DNA of 30,347 nucleotides, taken from Ophryocystis elektroscirrha (Eukaryota > Apicomplexa > Conoidasida > Neogregarinorida > Ophryocystidae). The stretch spans positions 8,904-39,250 of the forward strand of contig JAQIFP010000036.1 of the NCBI GenBank assembly GCA_030141585.1, given 5' to 3'. The translations under genes were made by a program, and so were the position numbers. The notes below the pieces were generated by a model. That model saw only the letters and a program-made list of their open reading frames with translations. It made no database searches and was not told where the DNA came from. Below, one piece after another: positions 1 through 11,125 of the stretch. The first letter of the stretch is position 1. Each line of letters opens with the position of its first letter.

Positions 1-488
1 TTAATATATAATTAATATATAATTAATATATAATTAATATATAATTAATATATAATTAATATATAATTAATATATAATTAATATATAATTAATATATAAT
101 TAATATATAATTAATATATAATTAATAGACAATTAATGTATAATTAATATATATATCTCATTTTAGAAATAAAATTATGGCTTTTAGATATTAGACAAGA
201 TAAATAAAACTAATATATGTAGTTTAATTGATGCCATATGAACATATAAATGTATATATACGTTACTGCGAACATATATGCAAAATGTACTTAGGAGTTA
301 TTATTTATAGTATTTATCATATATACAAGAATAATTAATTAATAAATTTTTAATTGCGTTTAATTTAAATAATTATTATTTAAAGTAATATTTAATAACA
401 ATGATATTTAATCAATTTTTCCTTTACACTCTACATTCAGTGTCAATAATGTTATGAAAGTGGCATTTGGATTTGAATTAATAATTAC
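1..488. repeat. 11-bp tandem array followed by AT-rich intron or intergenic sequence
   Basis: Positions 1-126 are about eleven near-perfect copies of the 11-bp unit TTAATATATAA; two or three decayed copies continue to about 160. The array runs off the left edge, so its full length is unknown. Positions 127-488 are AT-rich and contain no coding segment that I can connect to the MORC gene on the minus strand. The MORC exon ends with a donor at 488, and the expected continuation (a Thr-Lys-hydrophobic strand typical after the GHKL module) is not found here. The stretch is therefore probably intronic. Confidence 0.8.
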
Positions 489-2889
489 CTGTGGCAGTAT
501 CAAACTTTTTAAACTCTTGTTTAAGAGCTTCTTTTGTTTTAAGGGGGGAGTAGAGTAGTATCAGTTGTAAAGATTGAGCAAAACCCGCTTCCTCAACGGC
601 ATCAACTATTGGAAGGCCATTTACCAGAGACCAACATGTAATAGGACATACAAATATATTGGAGCCAAGTATTGAATTAAGATGCGAAGAAAATAAACCT
701 ACCCCTAATAACGTAGAACTTTTGGTAATAACAAGTGCATTATGACTAAGACGACCGACACCAAGTTTGAAGCCTAATCCGTATCTATTATTGTCATTTC
801 GAGTCAAGTATTCAGAGGACTGTCCGAATCTTTTGAGTAAAATATGAAGATTTTGATAGGACAAGCCAACTTGATCATTCATAACTTGTATTATTTGTGT
901 ATTATTCCACATTTCAAGTGATACACTAATATTTCTTGCTTTTACTAAAATATCTAAAGCATTTTCTGTTAAATGTGCTATGGCAGTAAACGGGTGTTTC
1001 ACAAATGTAGATAAACTCCATAAAAGACCAGCAGGTATAGATAACCCTGTCTGATAGAGAGGGGAATAATGTTGAGGACTATATGTACTTATTTTCTGTA
1101 TTATTGCATTATCTAATATAGAATTATTCTCATATTCATCTTCAAAGTCATACGAACTAGTTGGAGGAGGTTCTTTATTAGTCATAAATTGAGGATAAAT
1201 AGAGGACAAACTCAAAATTTGAATGTCATTTATGAGACCTTTTTCTCCCCATGTTCCACCACATACTAGGATACACGGTACCGTTGTTTGAAGTTTTGAT
1301 AACTTACAATTAGTATCAAGGTTATATATATCGTCTTCTTTCGAATCTAATTCTTCTTTAATAAAGTCGTTTTTTTTTACAATATTCTCGTTTGCTTCGA
1401 TATTTTCTGAATAATTTTGTAACTTTTCAGTATCACATTCTTTATTTAAAGGTTTGTCTTTTATCTTGGTGTTTTCACTATTCAACAAAAGTTTTTGCTT
1501 AGCCAATAAATTCCTCATAGCAATTTTTTCGGGAGACTCTGCTGGAGCTTGGAAAAATACAGCACTATGTCCTCTTCTTCCTTGGAAGCTGGAAGCATCA
1601 AGTAAAGTATTATCTAAAGTAATAATTCGAAACTGAACAGAGACTTTCAAATAATCTTGTACGTTAAATAAGCCTATCATTATTGAAGGTGTCTCACTTA
1701 TAACACCATCTGCATTTTGAGCCAGTCCAGATATGTAAAAATTTACTCTATAAAAATTATCTGAAGGCTGCTTACAATTAGGTTGTTTCACTGTACTTTG
1801 TTGTAAATAAGGGGTAGCATTTTGCATTTGCAATATATTTCCTTCAATAGGTGTAGTCAAAGCTATAGCTGCATAGTGTGCGCGTTTGGGACCTTCCTCT
1901 GTTAAAAATTGCCAAGATACCGAAAATAATTCATTTACGTTCCGTATTTTATTTAAAACTAGCAACCATGTATCCCCCAGTAATGTTTGTTTACCGGGAG
2001 GAACACCCAAAGTTACTTGTTTAGACGTTATTTTAGAGGCCTCGTCATCAGAGGATGTTTCATTAAGAGATTCGCTCGAATTATTCGATGTTTGTATAAA
2101 TTCTCCTCCATATAAAACTAAAACATTAGAGCTTATATACAAAAAATCTAGCCCAAATCTAGCAGAGGGATAGATATTGAGCTGAATTTGAATCCATTGT
2201 AAATTTTTGAAGTCAAATAACCATAAATCACTTAGGATTTTCAGATATAATACATTGATATTTAACATTGGAGATTGATTTTGCTGCATATTTTCTACAG
2301 GAGCCCCTACTCCACCGTATATAATCAAAAACTCAATTTCTTTTAAAACATTATACGCTGACTTATTATATGGATAACTTGTTCCGGCGTGACTATGCCG
2401 AGGGGGAGGACGAATTTTTGAAGTTTTGTCAATAATTGACCAAGAGTGTGTCGTTAAATTAAGGCCATATAAGTGTGAATTCAAACTTATAGATTTACTG
2501 TCTACAACTTGAAACCCGCCATATATAAAAGTATATGGAAATTTGTCATATAACGAAATAGCCGCAGAATGATGTGCCAAAGATGGAGGACAATTTACGG
2601 GGGATGTGTCTATAATACTTGATGTTAAAGAATTTTGGTTAATTTGACGTATACGCTCAAAAGTAGGAAACATATCTTTTTCCAAAGTTATTTCTTTGAA
2701 AAAATGACCACCAAAGATCAAGCAATTTGAATGAAATGAACATAATTTATGTCCATATGTGTTACAATACAAAAAATTACGAAGATGTATCCATTTTAAA
2801 TTTGTATATACGGACCTTAGAATGCGCGTTCGCTGTCTCAAATCTTCTTTTTCTATGCACTCTAATAAAAGTATTTTATCATTTATCAC
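489..2889 (-). CDS. MORC: MORC-type protein: Kelch propeller plus GHKL ATPase (5' part, incomplete)
   Basis: This is a chromatin repressor of the MORC family, in the apicomplexan form where a Kelch beta-propeller precedes the GHKL ATPase. One open exon of about 800 codons is seen. Kelch-type Gly-Gly motifs lie at residues 60-61, 124-125, 192-193, 261-262 and 544-545, several preceded by hydrophobic strands such as FLIIYGG. The GHKL module spans about residues 625-800: an N-box like HLTENALDI (639-647), a G1-like NDQVG (671-675) and a lid motif YGLGFKLG (703-710). The exon ends at a donor (ACAG|GTAATT), and the rest of the protein lies beyond the left edge. The 5' end is unsettled. The frame opens at a GTG (2887-2889), the first in-frame ATG is codon 73 (2671-2673), yet a Kelch motif precedes it, so a spliced upstream exon is likely. 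Two ATPase motifs look substituted (see findings). The family call is strong; the boundaries are not. Confidence 0.85.
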
Positions 2890-3134
2890 ATTTATACGCT
2901 TTTGAGTGTGTTAGCTAAGTTCGTAAAACAATAACTGTATGATATTAACTGTATGATATTAATTGTATGAGATAGTTTAATGAACTTGGTATTAGAGATA
3001 TTTATAATTATTCAATTTGATTATTGTATTCTCATAACTGTATCGTTATAAAAACTTATTTATTTTAGCATTTATGTAGGTTGAATATATAATTTTTGCT
3101 CAATATTACCTAATATACATTTAAACATATTTAA

Positions 3135-3165
<31 letters not shown>

Positions 3166-3745
3166 CGTATATATAAGTTTAAGCATAATACATACATATA
3201 TATATATTATCTACATTTATACATATATGAATATATTCATTTATACATTATACATAAATTATATATATAAATATGAAGAACACATAATTTATATATTCAT
3301 ATATACATTCAAATACACATCATATATACATATATAAGTACACATACATATATAAATCTCTAAATATATATATATACAATTTAACATATATACACATACA
3401 GATATATACATATTTACATAAATATATATATATATATATATAAATACGTGTATAAATTTCTACATATATATATAGATATAGACACATATAATAAATATGA
3501 AAAATAAATAATTTAAATATAAATATAATATACATAATAAATATATATAAATATGTACATATGTGTATATATACGTTTATACAAATAATATATATGCATA
3601 GACTTGATAAAATAACAAATATTTAATGTGAAAAAATTATTATATATTTTTTTATGTATATTAAATATATATATATATATATATATATTTGGTTTACTGT
3701 ATTTTACGTATAAGAAGTAATTAAATAAAGCATACATTAAAAATA
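2890..3745. repeat. Intergenic spacer of AT microsatellites
   Basis: This spacer lies between two minus-strand genes. It holds a 14-bp direct repeat, AACTGTATGATATT, at 2933-2946 and 2947-2960 with a third partial copy, and then long (AT)n and (ATAC)n-like tracts from about 3137 to 3690. Open frames here translate to Tyr-Ile repeats and are translated microsatellite, not genes. The missing 5' exon of the MORC gene may sit near its left end. I see no RNA gene. Confidence 0.75.
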
Positions 3746-5033
3746 TTAATTATTGAAATGATAGAAACTAATTGGATAATTACCGTCATTTAATTTAGTA
3801 GATATTTTAGCTGGAGTGGAAGACTTTTCATCCTCTGATAAACTACTTATAATATTTTCCAAGATATTGTATCCAAGAACATGGTTTAAATAAACAAATA
3901 ATTTGGAAGATGAGATTTCATTGTTCAAAAAATCAGTGATAACTTGTTTAATTGCAATTCTTTGTTCTACAGTAGTAACGCTAGGTTCGCCCAATTTCAC
4001 TAGTAAATTATAAAGATTCAGATTGTTCGGTTGATTGGGTGGTATAGGTACAAAAGGCTTTTGTACATTTACTTGCTTAGATATTTTATTATCATAAGTA
4101 GTCGAAGACATTTGCTTAGACATATAATCATTTATCCATTCATCTAAATTATTATTTATTATCTGGCATGCTTTGGGAATTTCATAGTTTGATAAATCAA
4201 ACTGGGCTGCTATTACGTTGGGAAGCTCAGATTGCTTATTTGTTGCTTCACAAATTAAACAAATATCTGGAGCTAGAGTTGGAATAATAACCTGATCAGT
4301 AAATTAAAATAAATTAAAATTCATTTTTTTCTGATTATTGTGTGTTTACACAAACTCCCTCACACAGATTAATAAATATATTTCAATACGTTACTCTAAC
4401 ACAGTATTTATACCTTCCAATATTAGTAATATACTAAAATTATTTACTTAATACTTTTAATATCTATTTAATAGATCACAATACATTTTATAAATAAACA
4501 AATATTGGCATCCCATATGTATATATATAATATCCTCTATATATTATTTGTGTAATAATTATACATAGTTTTCATATAATTCTATTTATGTGAAGACTAT
4601 GCTTTGTTGTGGAAATTGACAACATTATATAGTAACAATATATTTAATTGCAAGTATTGCTATGAAATAATATCAACTTAATAAATTTTTTTTTTTTTTT
4701 ATAAAAAAAAACCAAAAAATATTATTTAAGACACTTGAGATACATTTTATTGTCAATAACAAAAAAATAATTAAGTTTATCCTTGCTCTAGAGCTTAATA
4801 TTGTAAAATTTGCATTCCGTAATATATGAATAGTAAAAGTTAATTATAGCTACCTGTATTAAGTTATTATTCCATTTATTGGGATCAGAACTCCAATCAG
4901 GATGTTTGTTAAGAAAATTGACGTCTATTAATAAAGTTACTATACTATTTGTTTTATGGAAAAGTTTGTAAGGAGTAGAAATATCATTTAGTGAAGAGTT
5001 TGTATCAGAAGAAGATAATAAATCTGTTGCCAT
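3746..5033 (-). CDS. Unrecognised 241-aa protein with an RST/TAF4-like C-terminal segment
   Basis: Two exons are inferred on the minus strand: 5033-4854 (60 codons, starting at ATG 5033-5031) and 4291-3746, joined in phase 0. The donor is CAG|GTAGCT and the acceptor ATCAG|GTT; the 562-nt intron (4292-4853) holds poly-T and AT tracts only. The open frame could extend upstream of the chosen ATG, but that part looks like the end of an untranslated leader. There is no signal peptide or membrane segment. Residues 130-150 are Pro/Asn-rich. Residues 150-212 look all-helical, and the pattern FLNNEIS...F..L...LG...L...I (181-208) resembles the RST domain of TAF4, RCD1 and SRO proteins, which would suggest a transcription role. 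That resemblance is by eye and weak. The gene model is more secure than the function. Confidence 0.6.
4292..4853 (-). other. Intron of the 241-aa gene
   Basis: A 562-nt phase-0 intron on the minus strand. It contains a pure T-run near 4687-4700 and scattered AT repeats, with no coding potential or RNA structure that I can support. Confidence 0.6.
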
Positions 5034-5285
5034 ATTGCATGGCCTAAGTCTGAAAATCCTGAAATATTTACATACACACAACACTTCTAAATTACGTTTT
5101 ATAGTTTAAATAAAATTTTCTTAATTTAAATTAAAAATATATTTAATATAATATGGAAAAAAAAAAGAATTTTAATAAAAGAAACTTGACTATACAATTT
5201 ATAATTATCTTATTATGAATCAATAAAGTAAATAAAAACCACGTAAAAAGATGCTAATTTATTGAATAAAGTAGATATGATTGGA

Positions 5286-8200
5286 TTAGTAGTGCAAAAT
5301 ATAAGCTCCAATGTCAGTGCCATGAACAACACTTGTAGAATAATTTTGATATATTTGAGAGTGAATATTTGTGAACTGATATATATATGTATATAAATTT
5401 TTGATAATAATTACCTTTGAAACTCCCGTCGAATTGTTTAAACTCTAAATAAATACAATTTTTTTGTTTCTTAATTTACTATGCATAAACTAAGTCTAAT
5501 AGATATTAAAATATTTCGAATTCTTTCTATTAAACTATCAAATTTTTAGTAACACTATTATGCGAGCTTTTAGTAACAATGGAGTTTTTTTTTCTTTTGT
5601 ATCTTAAAAATTAATATTTTTCTTACCTTGTCCAAAAGAATACAATTATTCTCACTTAAATAAATTCTATAAATTTCATCATTGTCACAAAGCTGAGTTT
5701 AATTAATATAAAAGCAGTAACTTACTAAATCAATGAAACGATCTGTCAAAGAAATATCTTTTAGATTGTTAGAGCATTTATCAGTATATATATTTAAGGT
5801 GTAATCAAATAAAGGACAATTTTTGATTAAGCAGTAATTTGAGTATATTCTCGACAGGAAGTGGTTCTTGAAATCGCCTAATAAACATCTTATATATCAA
5901 TTTAATTACTTTCTGGAGTGTATATGTTATATAAAGCGATCTTAATCTCAGTCTCGACCGAATTACGATATATTATAGCAATTTTGTTATGTAAATGCTT
6001 GACTTCTTTTATAGAAACATTTGGTTTAAAGGGAATAATTAAGTTAGCATGAATATTATTAATATTAATTATTTTAATGTAGTTTTGATCTCCCTTGTGT
6101 TTGATTATTACATAATTTAAGTCGTGTCCATTATCTTCAAATTCGATATTGTTTATGGTTGATATATAATAACCTATATATATAGTTTAATCAAAAGATA
6201 TTTATTTGCTGTATTAATTAATTTATTTTTACGCACATGCTAGAAGTTTATATATAGTCTAATATATTTAAACTATTAATTTTACATACACTATCACATA
6301 ATCAAGACAATGACAAAAATTCATTGGTAACCGTATATATGTATATGAGTATGGAAAAGGCACATATAAACGTATGTATTTATTATATATCTTATGTAGT
6401 CTCAAATTATATATCCAATATACACAGCTTTTTAAAACGTACATGTAGATATATATATATATATACATATACCTTTTTTTAAACAACATATTATGCAGCT
6501 AAAGAAGTTTACCTGTTTCATCAACATTTTCAGAGTAAATTTTTTCTTCAAGCATATTTTTACATGAATTATTGTTTATTCTAAAAACTCAAAAAAGATA
6601 ATGTGGTGCATGAGCTTTACTTTCAAACGTATTTTCTCGAAGTTTATAGTATGTATAGTTATTATCAAATAATGTCTGCAAAAATCAATTTATTAAAAAA
6701 GCTTAGACTCCAAACTTACGTATATTTGAGAACTAATCATATTTATTTGTATGTATTTATATTTATTCATATATAATGTATAGTATTCATAATATGCATA
6801 TACATTTATGTACATAAATGCGTATAACTGTATACTTATACAAAATATATATTCTTATAGCTAGAGTTAAGAGTATTATATGATTTTGCTGTTATTAAAT
6901 ATGTATTACCCAATCACAGTATGTTCCATCCAAATCGAGACAAAAATGACAAGGATTTTCACTGTCTACCAAGACATATTCATTTTGAATATTCTTCCGC
7001 TTAATAACTTTGGATGTTTCACACGGTAACGCTATTTTTCGAAGGACCTTGCCTTGGTAAATATCAATAATTTTTAGCGTTTGAATTGGAACATGCACAA
7101 GTATCAGTAACAATGCATCTTTGCTTCTAATATAAAATATGTTAGCTGGGTAATGAGGATTCAATAAATTATCTTGCACAACTGATAAATTTATAAAATT
7201 AATTGAAGCATAAGTGAGCAATTATATTTAGAATGCATAATTATTGACATGTATATAAATTATCATAAAACAATAGAGCAGACTTATTAATTTGACATAT
7301 ATATATATATATATGTTTAATGAAGACAAATAATCAAGTAATATGTCAATTAAGGGAAGGTTTTATTTTGCTCATATTTAGATATATATTGTTTGTTATT
7401 ATTAGAAAAGCTTTACTTAAATCCTTATAACAGATATCAGAAGGAAGAAAGTTTTGATATGTTTTGCAGCCGTAAGTTCCGTGAAACTGCTCAGTGCTAC
7501 AAAGAAGTTTGGGGAAGGATCGTTTGAATACATAATTTAAGGCTTTTTCTGTATTGGACAATTCTAAGGAAGAACTCCATAAAATACCACCTTTATAACC
7601 GTCGATAACATACAATTTATGGACACAATTAAGTGCCACAATTAAAAAATGCGATTGGGGCGCAGAAAGCTTAGGACTGAACTTAAATATACTCTTCCAA
7701 TATTTAGTGCGACTTTTGCTGATTTCAGGAAAATATTTGACTACCGACCACAAAACATTTTGTAAAATAGACCGTAAATAATAATTTATGAAATATAAAC
7801 CTTTTTTTTCAACAAGTTGTACATTTGGAATAAGAATTAGTTTTTGAAATTGCGTTATTCCTTCATCTCGAACCCAATTTACTCTATTTTCAATTATATT
7901 AATAGCTATTAATGTATCGTCATCCAGGGCGATATATAGCATATTGTTTTCTGTATAATGAGCGGATAATATTAAACCTCTATGAGCCAATTGTGGATCA
8001 AATAAAGTCTTAACATTATTTCCATAAAGGGGCCGTATAATTAGATTTCCATCAAAATTCAAAGTAATTATGCCAAGGTTTTTCACGTATATATAGTTAC
8101 CGTCTAACTTTTGAATATTGCGATTATTTTTATTGAGAATCATTGTAGTCAAAGTATTAGTAAATAGGATTTTATAGTCTGCAATAAAAGAGGGTTTCCA

Positions 8201-9262
8201 GTTTCTGTACATAGCTTTAATGGTATTATAAATGATTAATTTATTTGACGTATTGTTTTTGTATAATTTGTCTATTTTAAGCTTTATAGTGTATTTGTCG
8301 GAAGCTACAGTAGCTACAAAATCTACCACGGTGACTTTTACATGGTTTTTTGTAATTGATACATATTGCTTCAATAAACTATGCACATGTGGTAACAAAT
8401 CTATTAAGAAAGCATTCTGGATCATGGGGTTGAAATAAGCGATAAAAAACTTTTCTACCACTAAATCGTCAGTTATAGAAGATATTTTATTGATATTGTA
8501 CATATTAGGAGAAATAATCAGTTTATTTTTGTAATCTGTTAGCAACATGCAAGAAGGAGGAGGTAAATTATGCTGTAAAGAGGAAATTTTATAATACGTC
8601 AACATAATCATAGAAGAAATACTACACTTATCAAAAGAGTATATACTGGTTATAAGAGGTTTTCTACATGCTTTAGGTAATACTGTAGATATAATTATTA
8701 AATCTCCATTATAGACAGTATCTGTAGATAATACTGCATAAGTGTATATATCGTTTATTCCACCCATTTCCAAACATGATTTTACCAAATTACCCGTATT
8801 ATATGTTCTTGTTAAGTTATGGTTCAAATTATCCATAAATATCGATACTTTGTCATTTATTGCGGAATATATTCGAGAAGGGTATATTACAGACACATGT
8901 TGTCCAAATAAACAATCACTTTGCTTTCTACATGCATTATTTACAAATAATATATTTCCATCCTTTATGTGATGTATATATATACTCCTAAAAACATCTG
9001 GAAACGATACATAGGTTATAACATAGTCCTCTAAAACTTCCAAATCTTCTATATAACTATTGTCCTGGTAATTGTGACTCCATAATATTTCATTCGCGTC
9101 ATTAATTGCAGCTAAAATTCCTTTGTCTGTTCCCACATATATTACTTTATTATTCCCATAATACCCACGTATTTTTGTTACTTTTCCAATACCAGTTATT
9201 TTCCAATTTGCAGTTGCTGCGCGCAATAATCCGACGTAAAAAAAAAAAAAGACGAAAAACAT
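5286..9262 (-). CDS. EMC1: ER membrane protein complex subunit 1 (EMC1)
   Basis: EMC1 is the large lumenal-facing subunit of the ER membrane protein insertase. Exons inferred on the minus strand: 9262-7417, 7181-6910, 6675-6513, 6173-5910, 5877-5726, 5692-5627, 5444-5415 and 5375-5286, all in compatible phases; total about 944 aa, close to the family's size. Residues 1-17 form a signal peptide (MFFVFFFFYVGLL). An N-terminal propeller follows, with strands such as IYVGTDKGILAAIN and EILWSHN, typical of EMC1. Later exons carry recognisable EMC1 landmarks in order: a NEYVLVDSEN strand, the segment HLHNKIAIIYRNSVETE (equivalent to the SENWVVY..NTKARR region), a short ILLDK strand, and STSVVHGTDIGAY near the end. 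Two oddities: the third exon has an in-frame TGA (6589-6591), avoidable by a 48-nt intron (6581-6628), and the protein stops before the C-terminal membrane anchor (see findings). Intron sizes range from 32 to 339 nt. Confidence 0.8.
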
Positions 9263-9598
9263 TCAAAATTACATTTTTCGTCTTGATCACAGGATTTATA
9301 TCTGATTATCTACTTAAATTAAATAATTGTATGTTATCATTTATATAGTCAATGTAGATCAACTTTGGAATAACGTTTCAAATGTTTCCTAATTTCAACT
9401 CAAACTATTTGTAAAAAATACATAAAAAGTCGTATAGGGTTTATATATAGTAAGAATGTATAATCTATTAATTAATGTTTCTATAATTATACCAAAGAAT
9501 TTTAATCTTTCACGTACTTATTTTGATATTAAGTTGTCGGTATTATAAAGAATTACCAATTGACGGTATATTATTTATTTTACTTTATATTTTGAAAA
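9263..9598. other. Divergent intergenic region between EMC1 and the 61-aa gene
   Basis: 336 bases separate two divergently read start codons, so promoters for both probably lie here. The sequence is AT-rich without long microsatellites. I recognise no specific regulatory motif, RNA gene or repeat. Confidence 0.5.
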
Positions 9599-9784
9599 AT
9601 GATTCCAACATACGTTCCATCAACATACGTAGTTCCCGCTGCAGCAACAGTAAATGTAGTTCCTCAATATCAAATTCCGGTTACATACGTCTCCTACCCT
9701 AGAATATCTTACGTACCAACATATTATGTTTACCCATCGTATTCTTACGTATCGTATCCTGGTAGTATCTACTCAGTTCCATGA
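9599..9784 (+). CDS. 61-aa Tyr/Pro/Val-rich small protein
   Basis: A single ATG-to-TGA frame of 61 codons with strikingly biased composition: 13 Tyr and 10 Pro, arranged as irregular repeats of YVP, YVSYP and VVP. No signal peptide, membrane span or charged cluster is visible. Its GC content is higher than that of the flanks, and there is no AT-microsatellite signature, which favours a real gene over a chance frame. Short Val-Pro/Tyr repeats occur in alveolin-type cytoskeletal proteins, and Tyr-rich peptides occur in cross-linked oocyst walls, but neither identity can be shown. It is divergent from EMC1 and 381 bases upstream of MBF1. No intron is needed. The function is unknown. Confidence 0.5.
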   Translation: MIPTYVPSTYVVPAAATVNVVPQYQIPVTYVSYPRISYVPTYYVYPSYSYVSYPGSIYSVP

Positions 9785-10165
9785 AGTCGAGTAAAACAAA
9801 AGAAAATTATTATTTAAGATTAAGTTTTTTTATTTATCGATAAAGTAATGGTTTTTTTCTCTCAGTTTATTTCATCATTGATGTTATAAATAAATTAATT
9901 GTTTTATAAGAATATTAATAAAAACTTGAATTTATTTATATTTTTCGAGTAATCAATGAATGTAATTGAATAAAATAAATTTTTGATTTAAAAGAAATTT
10001 ATTCATTGATAATTCATGAAATCATATTATTAATATACAAAAAAATAACAAATAATATGTACATGTACAAAGAAAACATGTTAAGATACTTTTTTAAATA
10101 TTAAATATATTTCAATAAGTATATTATTTCATTTCGACTGTTTAATAGGCTGTGTCATAAAAATA
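9785..10165. other. Intergenic region upstream of MBF1
   Basis: 381 AT-rich bases lie between the 61-aa gene and MBF1, on the same strand. They hold the 3' region of the first and the 5' leader and promoter of the second. No RNA gene, repeat array or recognised motif is seen. Confidence 0.5.
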
Positions 10166-11071
10166 ATGGATAAAGATAAGTTTCAAGACTGGTCATCTTA
10201 CGTGGTAAACAAAAAAGAAAAAAAAGTGCCAATTAAAAGTGAAAGAGATATATTGCTAGCAAGGAGACAAGGAGATCAAGTGGAAACTGTAAAAAAAGCT
10301 ACAGCCGGAATCAATAAATCCACTAAAACTATCATTCCACAGTAAGCTTATAAAATTAAACAAATAATTATAGTTTAGCCAAACTTGAAGAAGATACTGG
10401 CAATTATCACGTCGACCATGTTTCTCACACTTTTGGACAGGCATTACAAAAAGCAAGACTGGCTAAGAAAATGACTCAAGCTCAGCTAGCTCAAGCTATA
10501 AATGAAAAACAATCAATAGTTAATGGTTACGAGAGCGGAAAGGTAATATTTAAAGATATATTTATTATACTAAATGATAGTGATTGTCTATAAAATAATA
10601 ATATTAATAATAATATTAATTATAGAATTAATAATAATATTACTAATAATCTTAATAGTAATATTAATAATATAATAATTATTATAATAATCGTAAAATA
10701 TGGATACATGATATTTTCAAATATATGATTTATAATAAAATCTCAATTCATAAGTATACATCTTATATTAATAAACTAACTAAATCTATGTGTTGATACT
10801 TTACACGACATCTTATAGCGTCAGTAATTCAAAATAACTAATTTGAATAAAAGAGTAATTACAAAGAATTGAGTGGTATATGAGAAAAAATAAAAAAAAA
10901 ATTACTATTAATAATATATGCTATTGTTGTTAAACTAAATATTGGCAGAATTCATTTAAACTGTTTGTGTAGGCTGTTCCCAATGGACAAGTTATAAACA
11001 AGTTAAATAAAGTTTTAGGAGTGAGATTGCCTCCAGCTCGTGATAAACCAAAACGCATATCACCTGAATAA
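10166..11071 (+). CDS. MBF1: Multiprotein bridging factor 1 (transcription coactivator)
   Basis: Three exons, 10166-10341, 10374-10542 and 10973-11071, give 147 aa. MBF1 bridges activators and TBP and also acts at stalled or collided ribosomes in eukaryotes. The N-terminal half begins MDKDKFQDWSSYVV and is followed by a basic linker. The C-terminal half is the conserved helix-turn-helix: QALQKARLAKKMTQAQLAQ, then INEKQSIVNGYESGKAVPN and the final helix with VLGVRLPP. The length is normal for the family. Intron 1 is only 32 nt; intron 2 is 430 nt and full of AAT/AT repeats. The stop is 54 bases from the stop codon of the opposing CDC50-like gene, so the 3' untranslated regions probably overlap. 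The start is the first ATG of the frame and matches the family N-terminus. Confidence 0.95.
10543..10972 (+). other. Second intron of MBF1
   Basis: A 430-nt intron inserted exactly between ESGK and AVPN of the helix-turn-helix. Its 5' part contains an AATATT/AATAAT low-complexity tract (about 10595-10690). The acceptor is TTTGTGTAG. No other feature is seen. Confidence 0.8.
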
Positions 11072-11125
11072 CAAGTTTATTTTTCTTCATAGAGATATTT
11101 TATAATATCAATATCAATTGAATAG

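Noticed and set aside
127..488. Candidate second MORC exon near an acceptor-like TTCGCAG (about 269)
   Set aside because: In the required phase it gives a Tyr/Ile stretch and a stop, not the expected strand after the GHKL module.
3320..3737. Two minus-strand frames of 71 and 74 codons
   Set aside because: They are translated AT/ATAC microsatellite (Tyr-Ile-Cys repeats) with no real codon pattern.
6268..6489. 73-codon minus-strand frame between EMC1 exons
   Set aside because: It lies within the inferred EMC1 intron 6174-6512, is rich in Tyr-Ile microsatellite translation, and is not needed by phase or homology.
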